Part shown: piece by piece, positions 13,850 through 21,546 of the stretch
How the letters are laid out: each line of letters begins with the position of its first letter
Position numbering within the stretch: position 1 is the first letter of the stretch
Assembly (NCBI GenBank): GCA_947474395.1
Contig: CANJID010000038.1
Span: forward strand, 1 to 41,676
From: Caulobacterales bacterium
GTDB taxonomy: Bacteria; Pseudomonadota; Alphaproteobacteria; Caulobacterales; Caulobacteraceae
Length of the DNA stretch: 41,676 nucleotides
Direction: 5' to 3'
The notes under the pieces: generated by a model
What the model was told of the DNA's origin: nothing
The model's input: the letters and a program-made list of their open reading frames with translations, nothing else
Database searches by the model: none
Made by a program: the position numbers and the translations under genes

Positions 13850-14016
13850 GGGGTTTTCCAGCGTGAAATTCAGGTCGGTTATTTAGGGACGATTCCGCCT
13901 TTGCGCGACTGTTCCCCGCGCTCGCCCGCCGGGCATGCGCCATTGCGCGGAAGCGGCCCCGCTGGTAGCCAATTGCGGCGGGTCTGTGGGGCCCGCCAGT
14001 CCAGGGCCCGAAATTT

Positions 14017-14409
14017 ATGCGCTCGCCGAAGTCAGCTCCGCGCAACAAGGACGGCGGCGGCGCCCTGTGGGACCTGCTCACCTTCGATCGTCTGATGACC
14101 GGCCCGGTGATCCACCTGATCTATTGGTCGGGGCTGGGGCTGATCGTGCTCATGGCCTTCATGGTGGTCGGCACGGCGGCCGGCGTGGCCCTGCGCGAAG
14201 GCAGCCTGGCCGGCGCCCTGCTGGCGATCCCGGTGGTGGTGGCGGGCTTCCTGATGCTGACCGCCCTCGTCTTGATCTGGCGCGGCTTCTGCGAGCTCTA
14301 CGTCGCCGTCTTCCGCATCGCCGAGGACCTGCGCGAAATCCGCCTGACCGCCGCCCGCGACGGCTCGGTGCGGCTCGGCGCCACCGCCCCGCTGGACCCC
14401 CGCCCCTAA
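14017..14409 (+). CDS. DUF4282 small membrane protein
   Basis: 130 residues. The stretch FDRLMTGPVIHLIYWSGLGL followed by two hydrophobic segments (about 32-58 and 67-92) fits the DUF4282 family of small two-helix inner-membrane proteins; the C-terminus, FRIAEDLREIRLTAARDG, is charged and probably cytosolic. The N-terminal 18 residues are basic and polar. Function unknown. Its stop lies one base from the convergent fliJ stop. Confidence 0.8.
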   Translation: MRSPKSAPRNKDGGGALWDLLTFDRLMTGPVIHLIYWSGLGLIVLMAFMVVGTAAGVALREGSLAGALLAIPVVVAGFLMLTALVLIWRGFCELYVAVFRIAEDLREIRLTAARDGSVRLGATAPLDPRP

Positions 14410-14410
14410 C

Positions 14411-14824
14411 CTAACCCCGCGCCGATCTGCGGTTGCGGGAGACCTCTTCCAGGTCGGCGGCTTCCCGGCGGTTCTCTTCCTTGGTTTTCGCGTCCGCGGC
14501 GATCTCGGCCACGCGCTCGTATTTCTTCAGGGTCTCGTAGGCGGCGGCGAGGGCGTCGCGGGCGCCGGTCTCTTCAGCCAGGGCCGTCTGGATCTGGGCC
14601 TCGTACTGGGCCCGACGAATCTTCCAGCCCTCGCGGTAGCCGATCAGATACCAGCCGGCCTCGGCGTCGGTCTTGGCGTGTTCCGTCTCCGCCTCGGCCT
14701 CGGCGTCCAGCATCGCGACCTTCATCTCGAGGTCGGTCCGCCGGTCGACGATGGCGGCGAGGCGCTTGCGCAGGGTCTCGACCTCGTACCCCGCCACGCG
14801 GATCAGGGCGCCGGCGCCCTTCAT
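14411..14824 (-). CDS. fliJ: Flagellar export chaperone-like FliJ
   Basis: 137-residue, highly charged, almost wholly coiled-coil protein with the FliJ heptad pattern (for example [20 protein letters not shown], then the [10 protein letters not shown] block). FliJ binds the FliI hexamer and FlhA and promotes substrate delivery by the flagellar type III export apparatus. Sequence alone is weakly diagnostic; the call depends on length, coiled coil and the ATGA overlap with the fliI stop at 14821-14824. In Caulobacter the two genes form an operon. Confidence 0.85.
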   Translation of the reverse strand: MKGAGALIRVAGYEVETLRKRLAAIVDRRTDLEMKVAMLDAEAEAETEHAKTDAEAGWYLIGYREGWKIRRAQYEAQIQTALAEETGARDALAAAYETLKKYERVAEIAADAKTKEENRREAADLEEVSRNRRSARG

Positions 14825-16161
14825 GCCGCTTCACTCCGCCCGAGGATGCCGTCCAGCCGTGCAAAGGAGTCGGCGAGCCGCGTCGCCTCGTCCTTGTCCT
14901 GGCCCAGGAACGCCTCAAGGGGCCCGTTCAGGGCGATGGCCCGGTCGATCTGCGGGTCGGTCCCCATGCGGTAGGCGCCGATGCGGATCAGCTCCTCCAT
15001 ATTGGCGTAGGCCGAAAGCGCCTGGCGCGCGTCCTTCAGCGTCTCCCGCTCCGGCGGGGTCTGGCAGGCGGGCATGGTCCGGCTGATCGATTTCAGCACG
15101 TCGATGGCGGGGAACCGGCCCCGCTCGGCTATGGCCCGGCTCATGACGATGTGGCCGTCGAGGATCCCGCGCACGGCGTCGGCGATGGGCTCGTTGTGGT
15201 CATCCCCGTCCACCAGCACGGTGAAGAAGGCGGTGATCGGCCCCGCCTCCGTCCCGTCGACCCGCACCGGCCCGGGCCCCGCCCGCTCCAGCAGCTTGGG
15301 CAGTTCGGTGAAGACCGTCGGGGTGTAGCCCTTGGTGGTCGGCGGCTCCCCGGCCGCGAGGCCGATCTCCCGCTGGGCCATGGCGAAGCGGGTGACGCTG
15401 TCCATCAGGCACAGGACCTCCAGGTCCTGGTCCCGCAGGAATTCCGCAAGCGCCAGGGTCAGGTAGGCGGCCTGGCGCCGTTTCAAGGCGGGCTCGTCGG
15501 AGGTCGCCACCACCACGATGGCCCGCTCCAGTCCGGCGGGGCCCAGCGTCTCCTCGATGAATTCGCGGACCTCGCGGCCCCGCTCGCCGATCAGCCCCAC
15601 CACCACCGCGTCGCAGGAAGCCTCCCGCGCCAGCATGGACAGCAGCACCGACTTGCCGACGCCGCTCCCTGCGAACACCCCCAGCCGCTGCCCCCGGCAG
15701 CAGGTCGTGAAAACGTCCAGCGCCCGCACCCCCAGGTCCAGTCTTTCCCCCACCCTTCCCCGGCTGTGCGCAGGCGGCGGCGCCGCGCGGAGGGGATAGG
15801 CGACGGGGCCCGTCGGAAGCGGCCCCTTGCCGTCGATGGGCTCGCCGAAAGCATTCACGATCCGCCCGCGCCAGGCGAGCGTCGGGCGCACGGCCGTGCC
15901 CTCCGGCATGATCCTGATCTCGGCGCCGGGGGCCACGCCCTCCACCGGGCCGAAGGGCATCAGCAACGCCCGCGTGTCGCGAAACCCCACCACCTCCGAC
16001 GGCAGCGGCGGCAATCCCCGGCGCTCGATGTCGGCCCTGGCCCCCACCGGCAGGCGCGTCAGCCCGCCCCGCGCCTCGATCAGGAGCCCGTTCACCGCCG
16101 CCACCCGGGCGAAAACGGTCAGGGGGTCGATGCGATCGACGGCCGAAATGAGATTCTGCAA
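14821..16161 (-). CDS. fliI: Flagellum-specific ATP synthase FliI
   Basis: 446-residue export ATPase of the flagellar type III system, related to F1-beta. An N-terminal barrel is followed by Walker A GSGVGKS (165-171, within [17 protein letters not shown]), then [13 protein letters not shown], Walker [13 protein letters not shown], and [20 protein letters not shown]. The start is TTG, supported by GGAG six bases upstream; no in-frame ATG upstream fits. First gene of fliI-fliJ. The 56-bp upstream gap contains an imperfect palindrome with a TTAACC half-site that might bind CtrA, though its spacing is not canonical. Confidence 0.95.
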   Translation of the reverse strand: MQNLISAVDRIDPLTVFARVAAVNGLLIEARGGLTRLPVGARADIERRGLPPLPSEVVGFRDTRALLMPFGPVEGVAPGAEIRIMPEGTAVRPTLAWRGRIVNAFGEPIDGKGPLPTGPVAYPLRAAPPPAHSRGRVGERLDLGVRALDVFTTCCRGQRLGVFAGSGVGKSVLLSMLAREASCDAVVVGLIGERGREVREFIEETLGPAGLERAIVVVATSDEPALKRRQAAYLTLALAEFLRDQDLEVLCLMDSVTRFAMAQREIGLAAGEPPTTKGYTPTVFTELPKLLERAGPGPVRVDGTEAGPITAFFTVLVDGDDHNEPIADAVRGILDGHIVMSRAIAERGRFPAIDVLKSISRTMPACQTPPERETLKDARQALSAYANMEELIRIGAYRMGTDPQIDRAIALNGPLEAFLGQDKDEATRLADSFARLDGILGRSEAA

Positions 16162-16189
16162 GGGACGCTCCGGGACTGGCCCGGATCAT

Positions 16190-16207
16190 GGCTAACGGCT
16201 GTTAACC
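16190..16207. promoter_or_regulatory. Imperfect palindrome upstream of fliI, possible CtrA-related site
   Basis: GGCTAAC-4-GTTAACC, arms matching in 6 of 7 positions, 29-46 bp upstream of the fliI start. TTAACC is a CtrA-type half-site, but the two halves are not spaced as TTAA-N7-TTAA. Low confidence. Confidence 0.3.
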
Positions 16208-16217
16208 ATGGGTGAAG

Positions 16218-16613
16218 TTAGACCGACGGCTTCTTCACGGATCCGGCGATCGGGCGGCAGGGCAGCCACGACAGCTGGAGATAGGAGTACTTGTGCGACC
16301 CGCCGAAACTCGGGTCGGTCTTCTCCTCGACCAAACGTTGAATGTCGCTCGCTATCGCTACGCAGTCGCGCCCATTCGCGTCGGTGAATCGAATTCGCGC
16401 GCCATTCGAAAGCCCGCGCCCGCACTCAAAGTTTAGGCTCGTTCCGGCTGACAACTCACCGAAAACAGAGCAGTCGCCCAGGCCGCTAATCCTAAGTCGG
16501 GATGCGACTGGAAGGTCATTCATGATCTTCGCGTTCCATGGCGGGCTGCACCCCGCGAGGCCGAACGCGACCACAGCGATAAGCGGTCGCCAGCGAATCT
16601 TCCCAGCACCCAC
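16218..16613 (-). CDS. Putative lipoprotein, orphan
   Basis: 131 residues with a short basic N-terminus, a hydrophobic helix and lipobox LAGC (C22), so it is probably an outer- or inner-membrane lipoprotein. The mature part has four further cysteines (ISGLGDCSVF, FECGRG, NGRDCVAI, WLPCRP) that could form two disulfides in the periplasm. No family recognised. The DNA is less GC-rich and its codons less biased than the flanking fliI and ycgN-like genes, suggesting a later insertion. Its start is four bases after the upstream gene's stop, so it can be co-transcribed. Confidence 0.7.
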   Translation of the reverse strand: MGAGKIRWRPLIAVVAFGLAGCSPPWNAKIMNDLPVASRLRISGLGDCSVFGELSAGTSLNFECGRGLSNGARIRFTDANGRDCVAIASDIQRLVEEKTDPSFGGSHKYSYLQLSWLPCRPIAGSVKKPSV

Positions 16614-16617
16614 CGCC

Positions 16618-17118
16618 CTACTCCTCCGGGTCTTCCATCAGCTCGTAGGCTTCGAAGTCGATGGCGTCCTCGGGGTTCTTGAGGTCGCGTTCGGAGATGA
16701 TCTGGCCGCGCACGCTGAGGCCCGCCTTCACCACACTCTCGGGATCGCCGGAGACCAGGGGGTGCCAGTCGGCGAGGCCCCTGCCCTCGTACAGCCGGCG
16801 GTAGGCGCAAGAGCGGGGCATCCAGGTCAGGCTCTCGACCGCGCCGGGGGTCAGCTTGATGCAATCGGGCACGAACCGCTTGCGGTGCTTGTAGTTCGAG
16901 CAACGGCAGGTCTCGGTGTCCAGGAGGCGGCAGGCGACCCGCGTGGGGATGATCTCGCCGGTGTCCTCGTCCTCGAAGCGGATCAGGCAGCAGCGGCCGC
17001 AGCCGTCGCACAGGCTCTCCCACTCCTCGGCCGTCATCTCGCCGAGGGTCTTGGTTTCCCAGAAGGGCCGTTCCGCCAAGCCGCGCGCTCCGAAGACCTG
17101 CACATTTGCCGCCTCCAT
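16618..17118 (-). CDS. YcgN / UPF0260 family cysteine-cluster protein
   Basis: 166 residues from ATG 17118. Matches the YcgN (UPF0260) family: PFWETKTLGEMTAEEWESLC, then the cysteine cluster CDGCGRCC, RVACRLLDTETCRCSNY, PDCIKLTP and PRSCAYRRLYEGRGL. The cysteines probably bind a metal or an iron-sulfur cluster; the function is unknown. Family members have a shorter N-terminus, so a TTG start at 17079 with GGAG upstream is a good alternative. It would also free about 60 bp for the divergent promoters, since the ATG start leaves only 22 bp before the divergent gene. Confidence 0.9.
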   Translation of the reverse strand: MEAANVQVFGARGLAERPFWETKTLGEMTAEEWESLCDGCGRCCLIRFEDEDTGEIIPTRVACRLLDTETCRCSNYKHRKRFVPDCIKLTPGAVESLTWMPRSCAYRRLYEGRGLADWHPLVSGDPESVVKAGLSVRGQIISERDLKNPEDAIDFEAYELMEDPEE

Positions 17119-17140
17119 ATAGGATATTATCGAAAGGGAG

Positions 17141-19186
17141 GTGCTGGCATGCTCGCCGCTGCGGCCAAGCCTGACCGCGCTGCATGAACCGCGACCCTTG
17201 CGACCGCCCCCCTTCCCCATCCGCGCGGACCTGAACCACCGGCAGTCCAAGGCCCGGCGCGGGCGGCTGCGCGTGGTGCTGACAGGGCTGCTGGGCGTCG
17301 TCCTGCTGGCCGCGCTGCTCGGCCTGTGGTTCTGGCGCTGGGCCCTGGCGGACCTGCCGGGCCTTCCGGACAAGGCGGGCCTGTGGTCGCTGAACCGCGA
17401 GCCCTCGATCACCTTCCTCGATTCCACCGGCCAGACGGTGGGGGTGCGGGGCGCCGGGCGCAACGAGCGGCTGACTCTCGCCAACCTTCCTCCTTACGTC
17501 GCCCGCGCCTTCGTGGCCGCCGAGGACCGGCGCTTCTACAGCCACTTCGGCGTGGACCCGCAGGGCCTCGCCCGCGCTTTCTACGTCAACGTGAAAGCCA
17601 GACGCGTGGTCGAGGGCGGCTCGACGATCACCCAGCAGCTGGCCCGCAACCTGTTCCTGACCCAGGACCAGACCCTGCGTCGCAAGGTGCAGGAGGCTGC
17701 CCTGGCGATCCAGATCGAGCGGCGGCTGACCAAGGACGAGATCCTCGCCCTCTACCTCGACCGCATCTATTTCGGCGCCGGCGCCTACGGCCTGCCCTCG
17801 GCCGCCAAGACCTATTTCGCCAAGGCGCCCCCGGCCCTGACCCTTTCGGAGGCCGCCCTGCTGGCCGCCCTGCCCAAGGCGCCCAGCCGCTACGCCCGCT
17901 CCAACCTGACCAAGGCCATGGACCGCAGCCACGAAGTGCTGCGCGACATGCAGGCCGCCGGGTGGATCACCTCGGCCGACCAGGCCAAGGCCGTGGCCGA
18001 CCCGCCCAAGCTGGCGGCGCCGGACGCCACGGAGGACGACTTCGGCTATGTGCTGGACCTCGCCTCGGCGCGGGCCCGCGAGCTGACCCGGGGCGGACGG
18101 CCCAGCGACCTGGTGGTGCGCCTGACCATCGACCCGCGCCTCCAGCACGAGGCCGCCGCCACGGTGCGCGAGGGCGCGGCCAGGGGCGCGGGACAGGGGG
18201 CGACGCAGGGCGCGCTGGTGGCCCTCGGGCCGAACGGCGTGATCCGGGCCCTTGTCGGCGGGGTGGACCACCGTGACAGCGGCTACGACCGCGCCAGCCA
18301 GGCGATGCGCCAGCCGGGCTCGGCCTTCAAACCCTTCGTCTACGCCACCGCCCTGGAGGCCGGCCTGACCCCCGCCGACGTGCGGGTCGATGCGCCCGTG
18401 AGGTACGGCGACTGGGCCCCGAAGAACGCCGGGGGCGGCTATGCCGGCTCGGTCACCCTGGCCGACGCCTTCGCCCGCTCGATCAACACCATCGCCGTCA
18501 AGCTGACCGCCGAGGTCGGACCGGAAAAGGTGCGGCTGCTGGCCGCCCGCTTCGGCCTGAACCGGATTCCCGCCAAGCCGTCACTGACCATGGCGCTGGG
18601 AACCTACGAGACCACCCTCCTGGAACTGGTCGCGGCCTACCAGGTGCTGCAGCAGGGCGGGCGTAAGAGCGACACCCACCTGATCGACCTGATCGCCACC
18701 CCGGAAGGCACGGTTCTCTACCGCCACACAGAAAGTCAGCCCCGGCAGGTTTACGACGCGCGTCTGAACGGCCAGATGGTGCGCATGATGGAAGGCGTCG
18801 TTGAACGAGGCACCGGCAAGCGCGCGGCGCTGGACCGGCCCGTGGCCGGAAAGACCGGCACCAGCCAGGACGACCGCGACGCGTGGTTCGTGGGCTTCAC
18901 CCCCGAACTGGTCACCGGCGTGTGGATCGGCGACGACCAGTCGCGTCCCATGAAGGCCATGGGCGGCGGCGACCTGCCCGCCGAACTGTGGAAGCGCTTC
19001 ATGGTGGCCGCCCTGACCGACCGGCCGGCCCAGGGCTTCTCCCTGACCTCCGCCAACCGCGCCGAGGAAGCCAGAGCGACCTTCTACGCGGGTCTCGCTA
19101 CCGAACTGGAGCAGGGCGCGCGCGACGCGTCGCAGCCCGGCCCGGCGGTTCCGGCGACCACAGCCCCCGCTCCGGCCAACCCATGA
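17141..19186 (+). CDS. Class A penicillin-binding protein (glycosyltransferase and transpeptidase)
   Basis: 681 residues as drawn from GTG 17141. One membrane anchor (about 43-66) is followed by a GT51 domain with catalytic E129 in EDRRFYSHFGVDPQGL, GGSTITQQLARN (159-170) and RRLTKDEILALYLDRIYFG. The transpeptidase has SxxK S394-AFK, SxN S447-IN and KTG 571-573. It polymerises and cross-links peptidoglycan on the periplasmic side. The C-terminus is an Ala/Pro tail. The start is uncertain: AAGGGAG almost abuts the GTG and suits instead an ATG at 17149 that opens a 12-codon mini-ORF; a TTG at 17198 is also in frame. The stop overlaps the ABC-F start as ATGA. Confidence 0.92.
   Translation: MLACSPLRPSLTALHEPRPLRPPPFPIRADLNHRQSKARRGRLRVVLTGLLGVVLLAALLGLWFWRWALADLPGLPDKAGLWSLNREPSITFLDSTGQTVGVRGAGRNERLTLANLPPYVARAFVAAEDRRFYSHFGVDPQGLARAFYVNVKARRVVEGGSTITQQLARNLFLTQDQTLRRKVQEAALAIQIERRLTKDEILALYLDRIYFGAGAYGLPSAAKTYFAKAPPALTLSEAALLAALPKAPSRYARSNLTKAMDRSHEVLRDMQAAGWITSADQAKAVADPPKLAAPDATEDDFGYVLDLASARARELTRGGRPSDLVVRLTIDPRLQHEAAATVREGAARGAGQGATQGALVALGPNGVIRALVGGVDHRDSGYDRASQAMRQPGSAFKPFVYATALEAGLTPADVRVDAPVRYGDWAPKNAGGGYAGSVTLADAFARSINTIAVKLTAEVGPEKVRLLAARFGLNRIPAKPSLTMALGTYETTLLELVAAYQVLQQGGRKSDTHLIDLIATPEGTVLYRHTESQPRQVYDARLNGQMVRMMEGVVERGTGKRAALDRPVAGKTGTSQDDRDAWFVGFTPELVTGVWIGDDQSRPMKAMGGGDLPAELWKRFMVAALTDRPAQGFSLTSANRAEEARATFYAGLATELEQGARDASQPGPAVPATTAPAPANP
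17149..17187 (+). CDS. Possible 12-codon leader ORF before the PBP gene
   Basis: ATG with AGGGAGG seven bases upstream, encoding MLAAAAKPDRAA and then TGA, out of frame with the PBP gene. It has the best ribosome-binding site in the region. It may be a real leader peptide or a chance frame. Confidence 0.25.
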   Translation: MLAAAAKPDRAA

Positions 19187-20991
19187 GCCCCCGGCCTCCG
19201 ATCCTCAACCTGTCCGAGGTTCGCCTCGCCGACGGGTCCAACCAGCTGTTCGACGGGGTGACCCTGTCGCTGGAGCCCAGAGTGCGGGCGTGCCTTGTTG
19301 GTCGCAACGGCGCGGGCAAGTCGACCCTGCTGAAGGTGCTGGCGGGGATGGTCACCGCCGACGGCGGCGACCGTTACGTCCAGCCCGGTCTGCGGATGGT
19401 GTTCGTCTCCCAGGAGCCGGAGGTCGCGGGCTCCACCTTGCGCGAGCATGCTGCCGGCGGCGGCGCCCCGGACTACAAGGCGGACGCGGCCCTGGAGGCC
19501 TTCGGTCTCGATCCCGACCGCGTCACCGAGGGCCTGTCCGGCGGCGAGCGGCGGCGCGCGGCGCTGGCCAAGGCTTTCGCCGAGGAGCCGGACCTGATCC
19601 TGCTCGACGAGCCGACCAACCACCTCGACATCTTCGCCATCGAGACGCTCGAGAAGATGCTGGCCCAGTCCGGCGCCGCCGCCCTGATCGTCAGCCACGA
19701 TCGCGCCTTCCTGGAGCGGGTGACCAGCCGCTGCTTCTGGCTGGCGCACCGCAAGGTGCGGATGCTGGACAAGAGCTTTTCCGCCTTCGAGGCCTGGGCC
19801 ACCGCCGTGGAGGCCGAGGAGGCCGAAAACCTGCGGCGCCTCGAGAAGGCCATCGAGCGCGAGACCTACTGGTTCTACCGCTCCATCACCGCCCAGCGCA
19901 CCCGCAACGAGGGCCGGGCCCGCGAGCTCTACGCCATGCGAAAGCAGAAGGCGGAGCTGATGCGCGACCAGACCCGCTCCCTGGAGATGGCGCTGGAGTC
20001 CGGGTCCGCCTCCGGCAAGCTGGTGGCCGAGGCGAAAGGCATAGCCAAGGCCTGGGGCGAGAAGGTCGTCGTGAAGTCCTTTTCCACCCGCATCATCCGC
20101 GGCGATCGGGTCGCGGTGGTAGGGCCGAACGGGGCGGGCAAGACCACCCTGGTCAAGCTGCTGCTGGGCGAGATCGAGCCCGACGACGGGACCGTGCGGC
20201 TGGGCGCGGGCCTGCAGGTCGCCTACCTCGACCAGGCGCGCGCGGCGCTCAACAGCGAGGACACCCTCTGGCAGGTGCTGGTCCCCGGGGGCGGCGACCA
20301 GGTGCTGGTGGGCGACAAGCCCCGCCACGTCGCCGCCTACGCCAAGGACTTCCTGTTCAAGGAAAGCCAGCTGCGCCAGCCGGTCGCCTCGCTCTCCGGG
20401 GGCGAGCGCAACCGCCTCCTCTTGGCCCGCGCCCTGACCCAGCCCGCCAACCTCCTGGTGCTGGACGAGCCGACCAACGACCTCGACATGGAGACCCTCG
20501 ACCTCCTGGAAGAGATGCTGGCCGAGTATGAGGGGACCCTCGTTCTGGTCAGCCACGACCGCGACTTCATCGACCGCCTCGCCACCTCGACCATCGCCCT
20601 GGACGGGACCGGGCGGGTGGTGGAGACGCCGGGCGGCTGGAATGACTTCCTGAGGCAGAACCCCGGCTTTTTCGCCGCCGGCCCCGCCGCCAAGCGGTCC
20701 GCGCCGGCTGCCCCCGCGTCGGCGCCCGAGCCGCGCATGGAGCCCAAGAAAGCCTCCAAGCTCTCCTACAAGGACCAGCGCCGCCTTGAGGAGCTGGAGG
20801 CCGCCATCGCAAAACTGCCGGACGAGATCAGGGCGATGGAAGCGGGCCTCGCCGACCCCGGCCTCTACACCCGCGACCCCGCCGCCTTCGACAAAAAGGC
20901 CAAGGCCCTGGACGCCGCCCGGATGCGCCTCTCCGACTCCGAGGACGAGTGGCTGGCGCTGGAGGAAAAGCGCGAATCCCTGTCCGGTTAA
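19183..20991 (+). CDS. ABC-F family ATPase, Uup-like
   Basis: 602 residues with two ABC domains in one chain and no membrane segments. First domain: Walker A GRNGAGKST (40-48), LSGGERRRAALAKAF and LLDEPTNHLDI. Second domain: GPNGAGKTT, LSGGERNRLLLARAL and LVLDEPTNDLDM. A charged linker (EKAIERETYWFYRSITAQRT) lies between the domains, and the C-terminus carries the Lys/Glu coiled coil typical of Uup (KLSYKDQRRLEELEAAI). ABC-F proteins act on ribosomes or, for Uup, in DNA and translation homeostasis. Overlaps the PBP gene by four bases. Confidence 0.9.
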   Translation: MSPRPPILNLSEVRLADGSNQLFDGVTLSLEPRVRACLVGRNGAGKSTLLKVLAGMVTADGGDRYVQPGLRMVFVSQEPEVAGSTLREHAAGGGAPDYKADAALEAFGLDPDRVTEGLSGGERRRAALAKAFAEEPDLILLDEPTNHLDIFAIETLEKMLAQSGAAALIVSHDRAFLERVTSRCFWLAHRKVRMLDKSFSAFEAWATAVEAEEAENLRRLEKAIERETYWFYRSITAQRTRNEGRARELYAMRKQKAELMRDQTRSLEMALESGSASGKLVAEAKGIAKAWGEKVVVKSFSTRIIRGDRVAVVGPNGAGKTTLVKLLLGEIEPDDGTVRLGAGLQVAYLDQARAALNSEDTLWQVLVPGGGDQVLVGDKPRHVAAYAKDFLFKESQLRQPVASLSGGERNRLLLARALTQPANLLVLDEPTNDLDMETLDLLEEMLAEYEGTLVLVSHDRDFIDRLATSTIALDGTGRVVETPGGWNDFLRQNPGFFAAGPAAKRSAPAAPASAPEPRMEPKKASKLSYKDQRRLEELEAAIAKLPDEIRAMEAGLADPGLYTRDPAAFDKKAKALDAARMRLSDSEDEWLALEEKRESLSG

Positions 20992-21016
20992 GCCTGTTTC
21001 GTAATCCCGGTGCACA

Positions 21017-21049
21017 AGTACAACTCATTGTATTCGTAAATATTTTTTT
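21017..21049 (+). terminator. Weak terminator candidate after the ABC-F gene
   Basis: AGTACAA-4-TTGTATT (7 pairs, one G-T) and, nine bases later, seven consecutive T. AT-rich stem, so termination may be weak; this stretch is also the most AT-rich in the window. Confidence 0.4.
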
Positions 21050-21063
21050 CACTCCTGCACAAC

Positions 21064-21072
21064 TTATCCACA
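21064..21072 (+). promoter_or_regulatory. Perfect DnaA-box match
   Basis: TTATCCACA, identical to the strong consensus DnaA box, 14 bases after a T7 tract in an AT-rich intergenic stretch. No second box was seen within the gap, and none of the genes usual at an alphaproteobacterial origin (hemE, parAB, gidA) is near, so a DnaA-regulated promoter is more likely than an origin. Confidence 0.45.
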
Positions 21073-21093
21073 GGGGTGGCCCCGGTTCATGCA

Positions 21094-21451
21094 CCGCCTC
21101 GTGAGGCGGCCCCATTGCGTCCGTCCGGGGACAGGATCACCCTCCAATTGTCGAAAGGAACTCGCCGACGGCGGTCCCGGGGAAACCCAGGAAAGTCAGG
21201 CGGAACCGGGGAAACCCGGGGACGTCAAGCAGACCCGGGGCGACCCGGGAAAAGCAGGCGGTGAGAAGGTCCAGAAGGCGATCGGAACCGGGGCGACTCG
21301 GGGAAGAAAGCAGATCAGACCGGCCCAGCCAGGGCGGCGACGAGGCGCAAGTCTTGTCCCCCCAGACCGGATCCCCTCTCGACACAGGCCCGAGGCGCAA
21401 GCCGAGGGACTGGGTGAGAGGGCAGCGCCGGGGGAAACCCCAACGCTGTCC
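21094..21451 (+). ncRNA. Candidate structured RNA with repeated GNRA-capped hairpins
   Basis: A gene-free stretch that folds into a row of hairpins, seven of them capped by GNRA loops. A: 21176-21191, CCCGGG-GAAA-CCCAGG. B: 21206-21219, CCGGG-GAAA-CCCGG. C: 21234-21249, CCCGGG-GCGA-CCCGGG. D: 21288-21301, CCGGG-GCGA-CTCGG. E: 21339-21358, GACGAGGC-GCAA-GTCTTGTC. F: 21389-21408, CCC-GA-GGC-GCAA-GCC-GA-GGG with a possible tandem G-A step. G: 21420-21451, GGGCAGCG and GGGG-GAAA-CCCC inside CGCTGTCC. A loop-2 hairpin precedes at 21094-21109. Hairpins A-C repeat every 29 bases, which is not a multiple of three and speaks against a coding repeat. It ends 95 bases before the ABC importer. Strand is assumed from the GNRA loops, which appear only on the plus strand. 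It could be a free RNA or the importer's leader. Confidence 0.5.
21177..21263 (+). repeat. Direct repeats of 29 bp
   Basis: Units begin at 21177, 21206 and 21235 with CCGGGGAAACCCRGG or CCGGGGCGACCCGGG; units 1 and 2 agree at 23 of 29 positions, and unit 3 diverges after about 26 bases. A fourth related unit starts at 21288 after a 53-bp step. Each unit contains one GNRA hairpin of the candidate RNA. Confidence 0.7.
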
Positions 21452-21546
21452 GCTTGCTCGTGCGCCCCTCCCCAACACATCGCGATGCGCTTGGCGAAGC
21501 TGAGCCGGAGCCCTAGGTTCACAGGGCCGTTCGGGGACCTTTCCGC

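Noticed and set aside
21017-21109. Chromosomal replication origin
   Set aside because: Only one DnaA box and none of the usual origin-flanking genes; a regulatory box is more economical.
21177-21301. CRISPR array
   Set aside because: Repeats are directly adjacent without unique spacers and diverge quickly; no cas gene is present.
21350-21546. TPP riboswitch before the ABC importer
   Set aside because: A GGGTGAGAGGG segment looked promising, but the second conserved half (GAACCTGATC-like) is absent and the hairpin layout does not fit.
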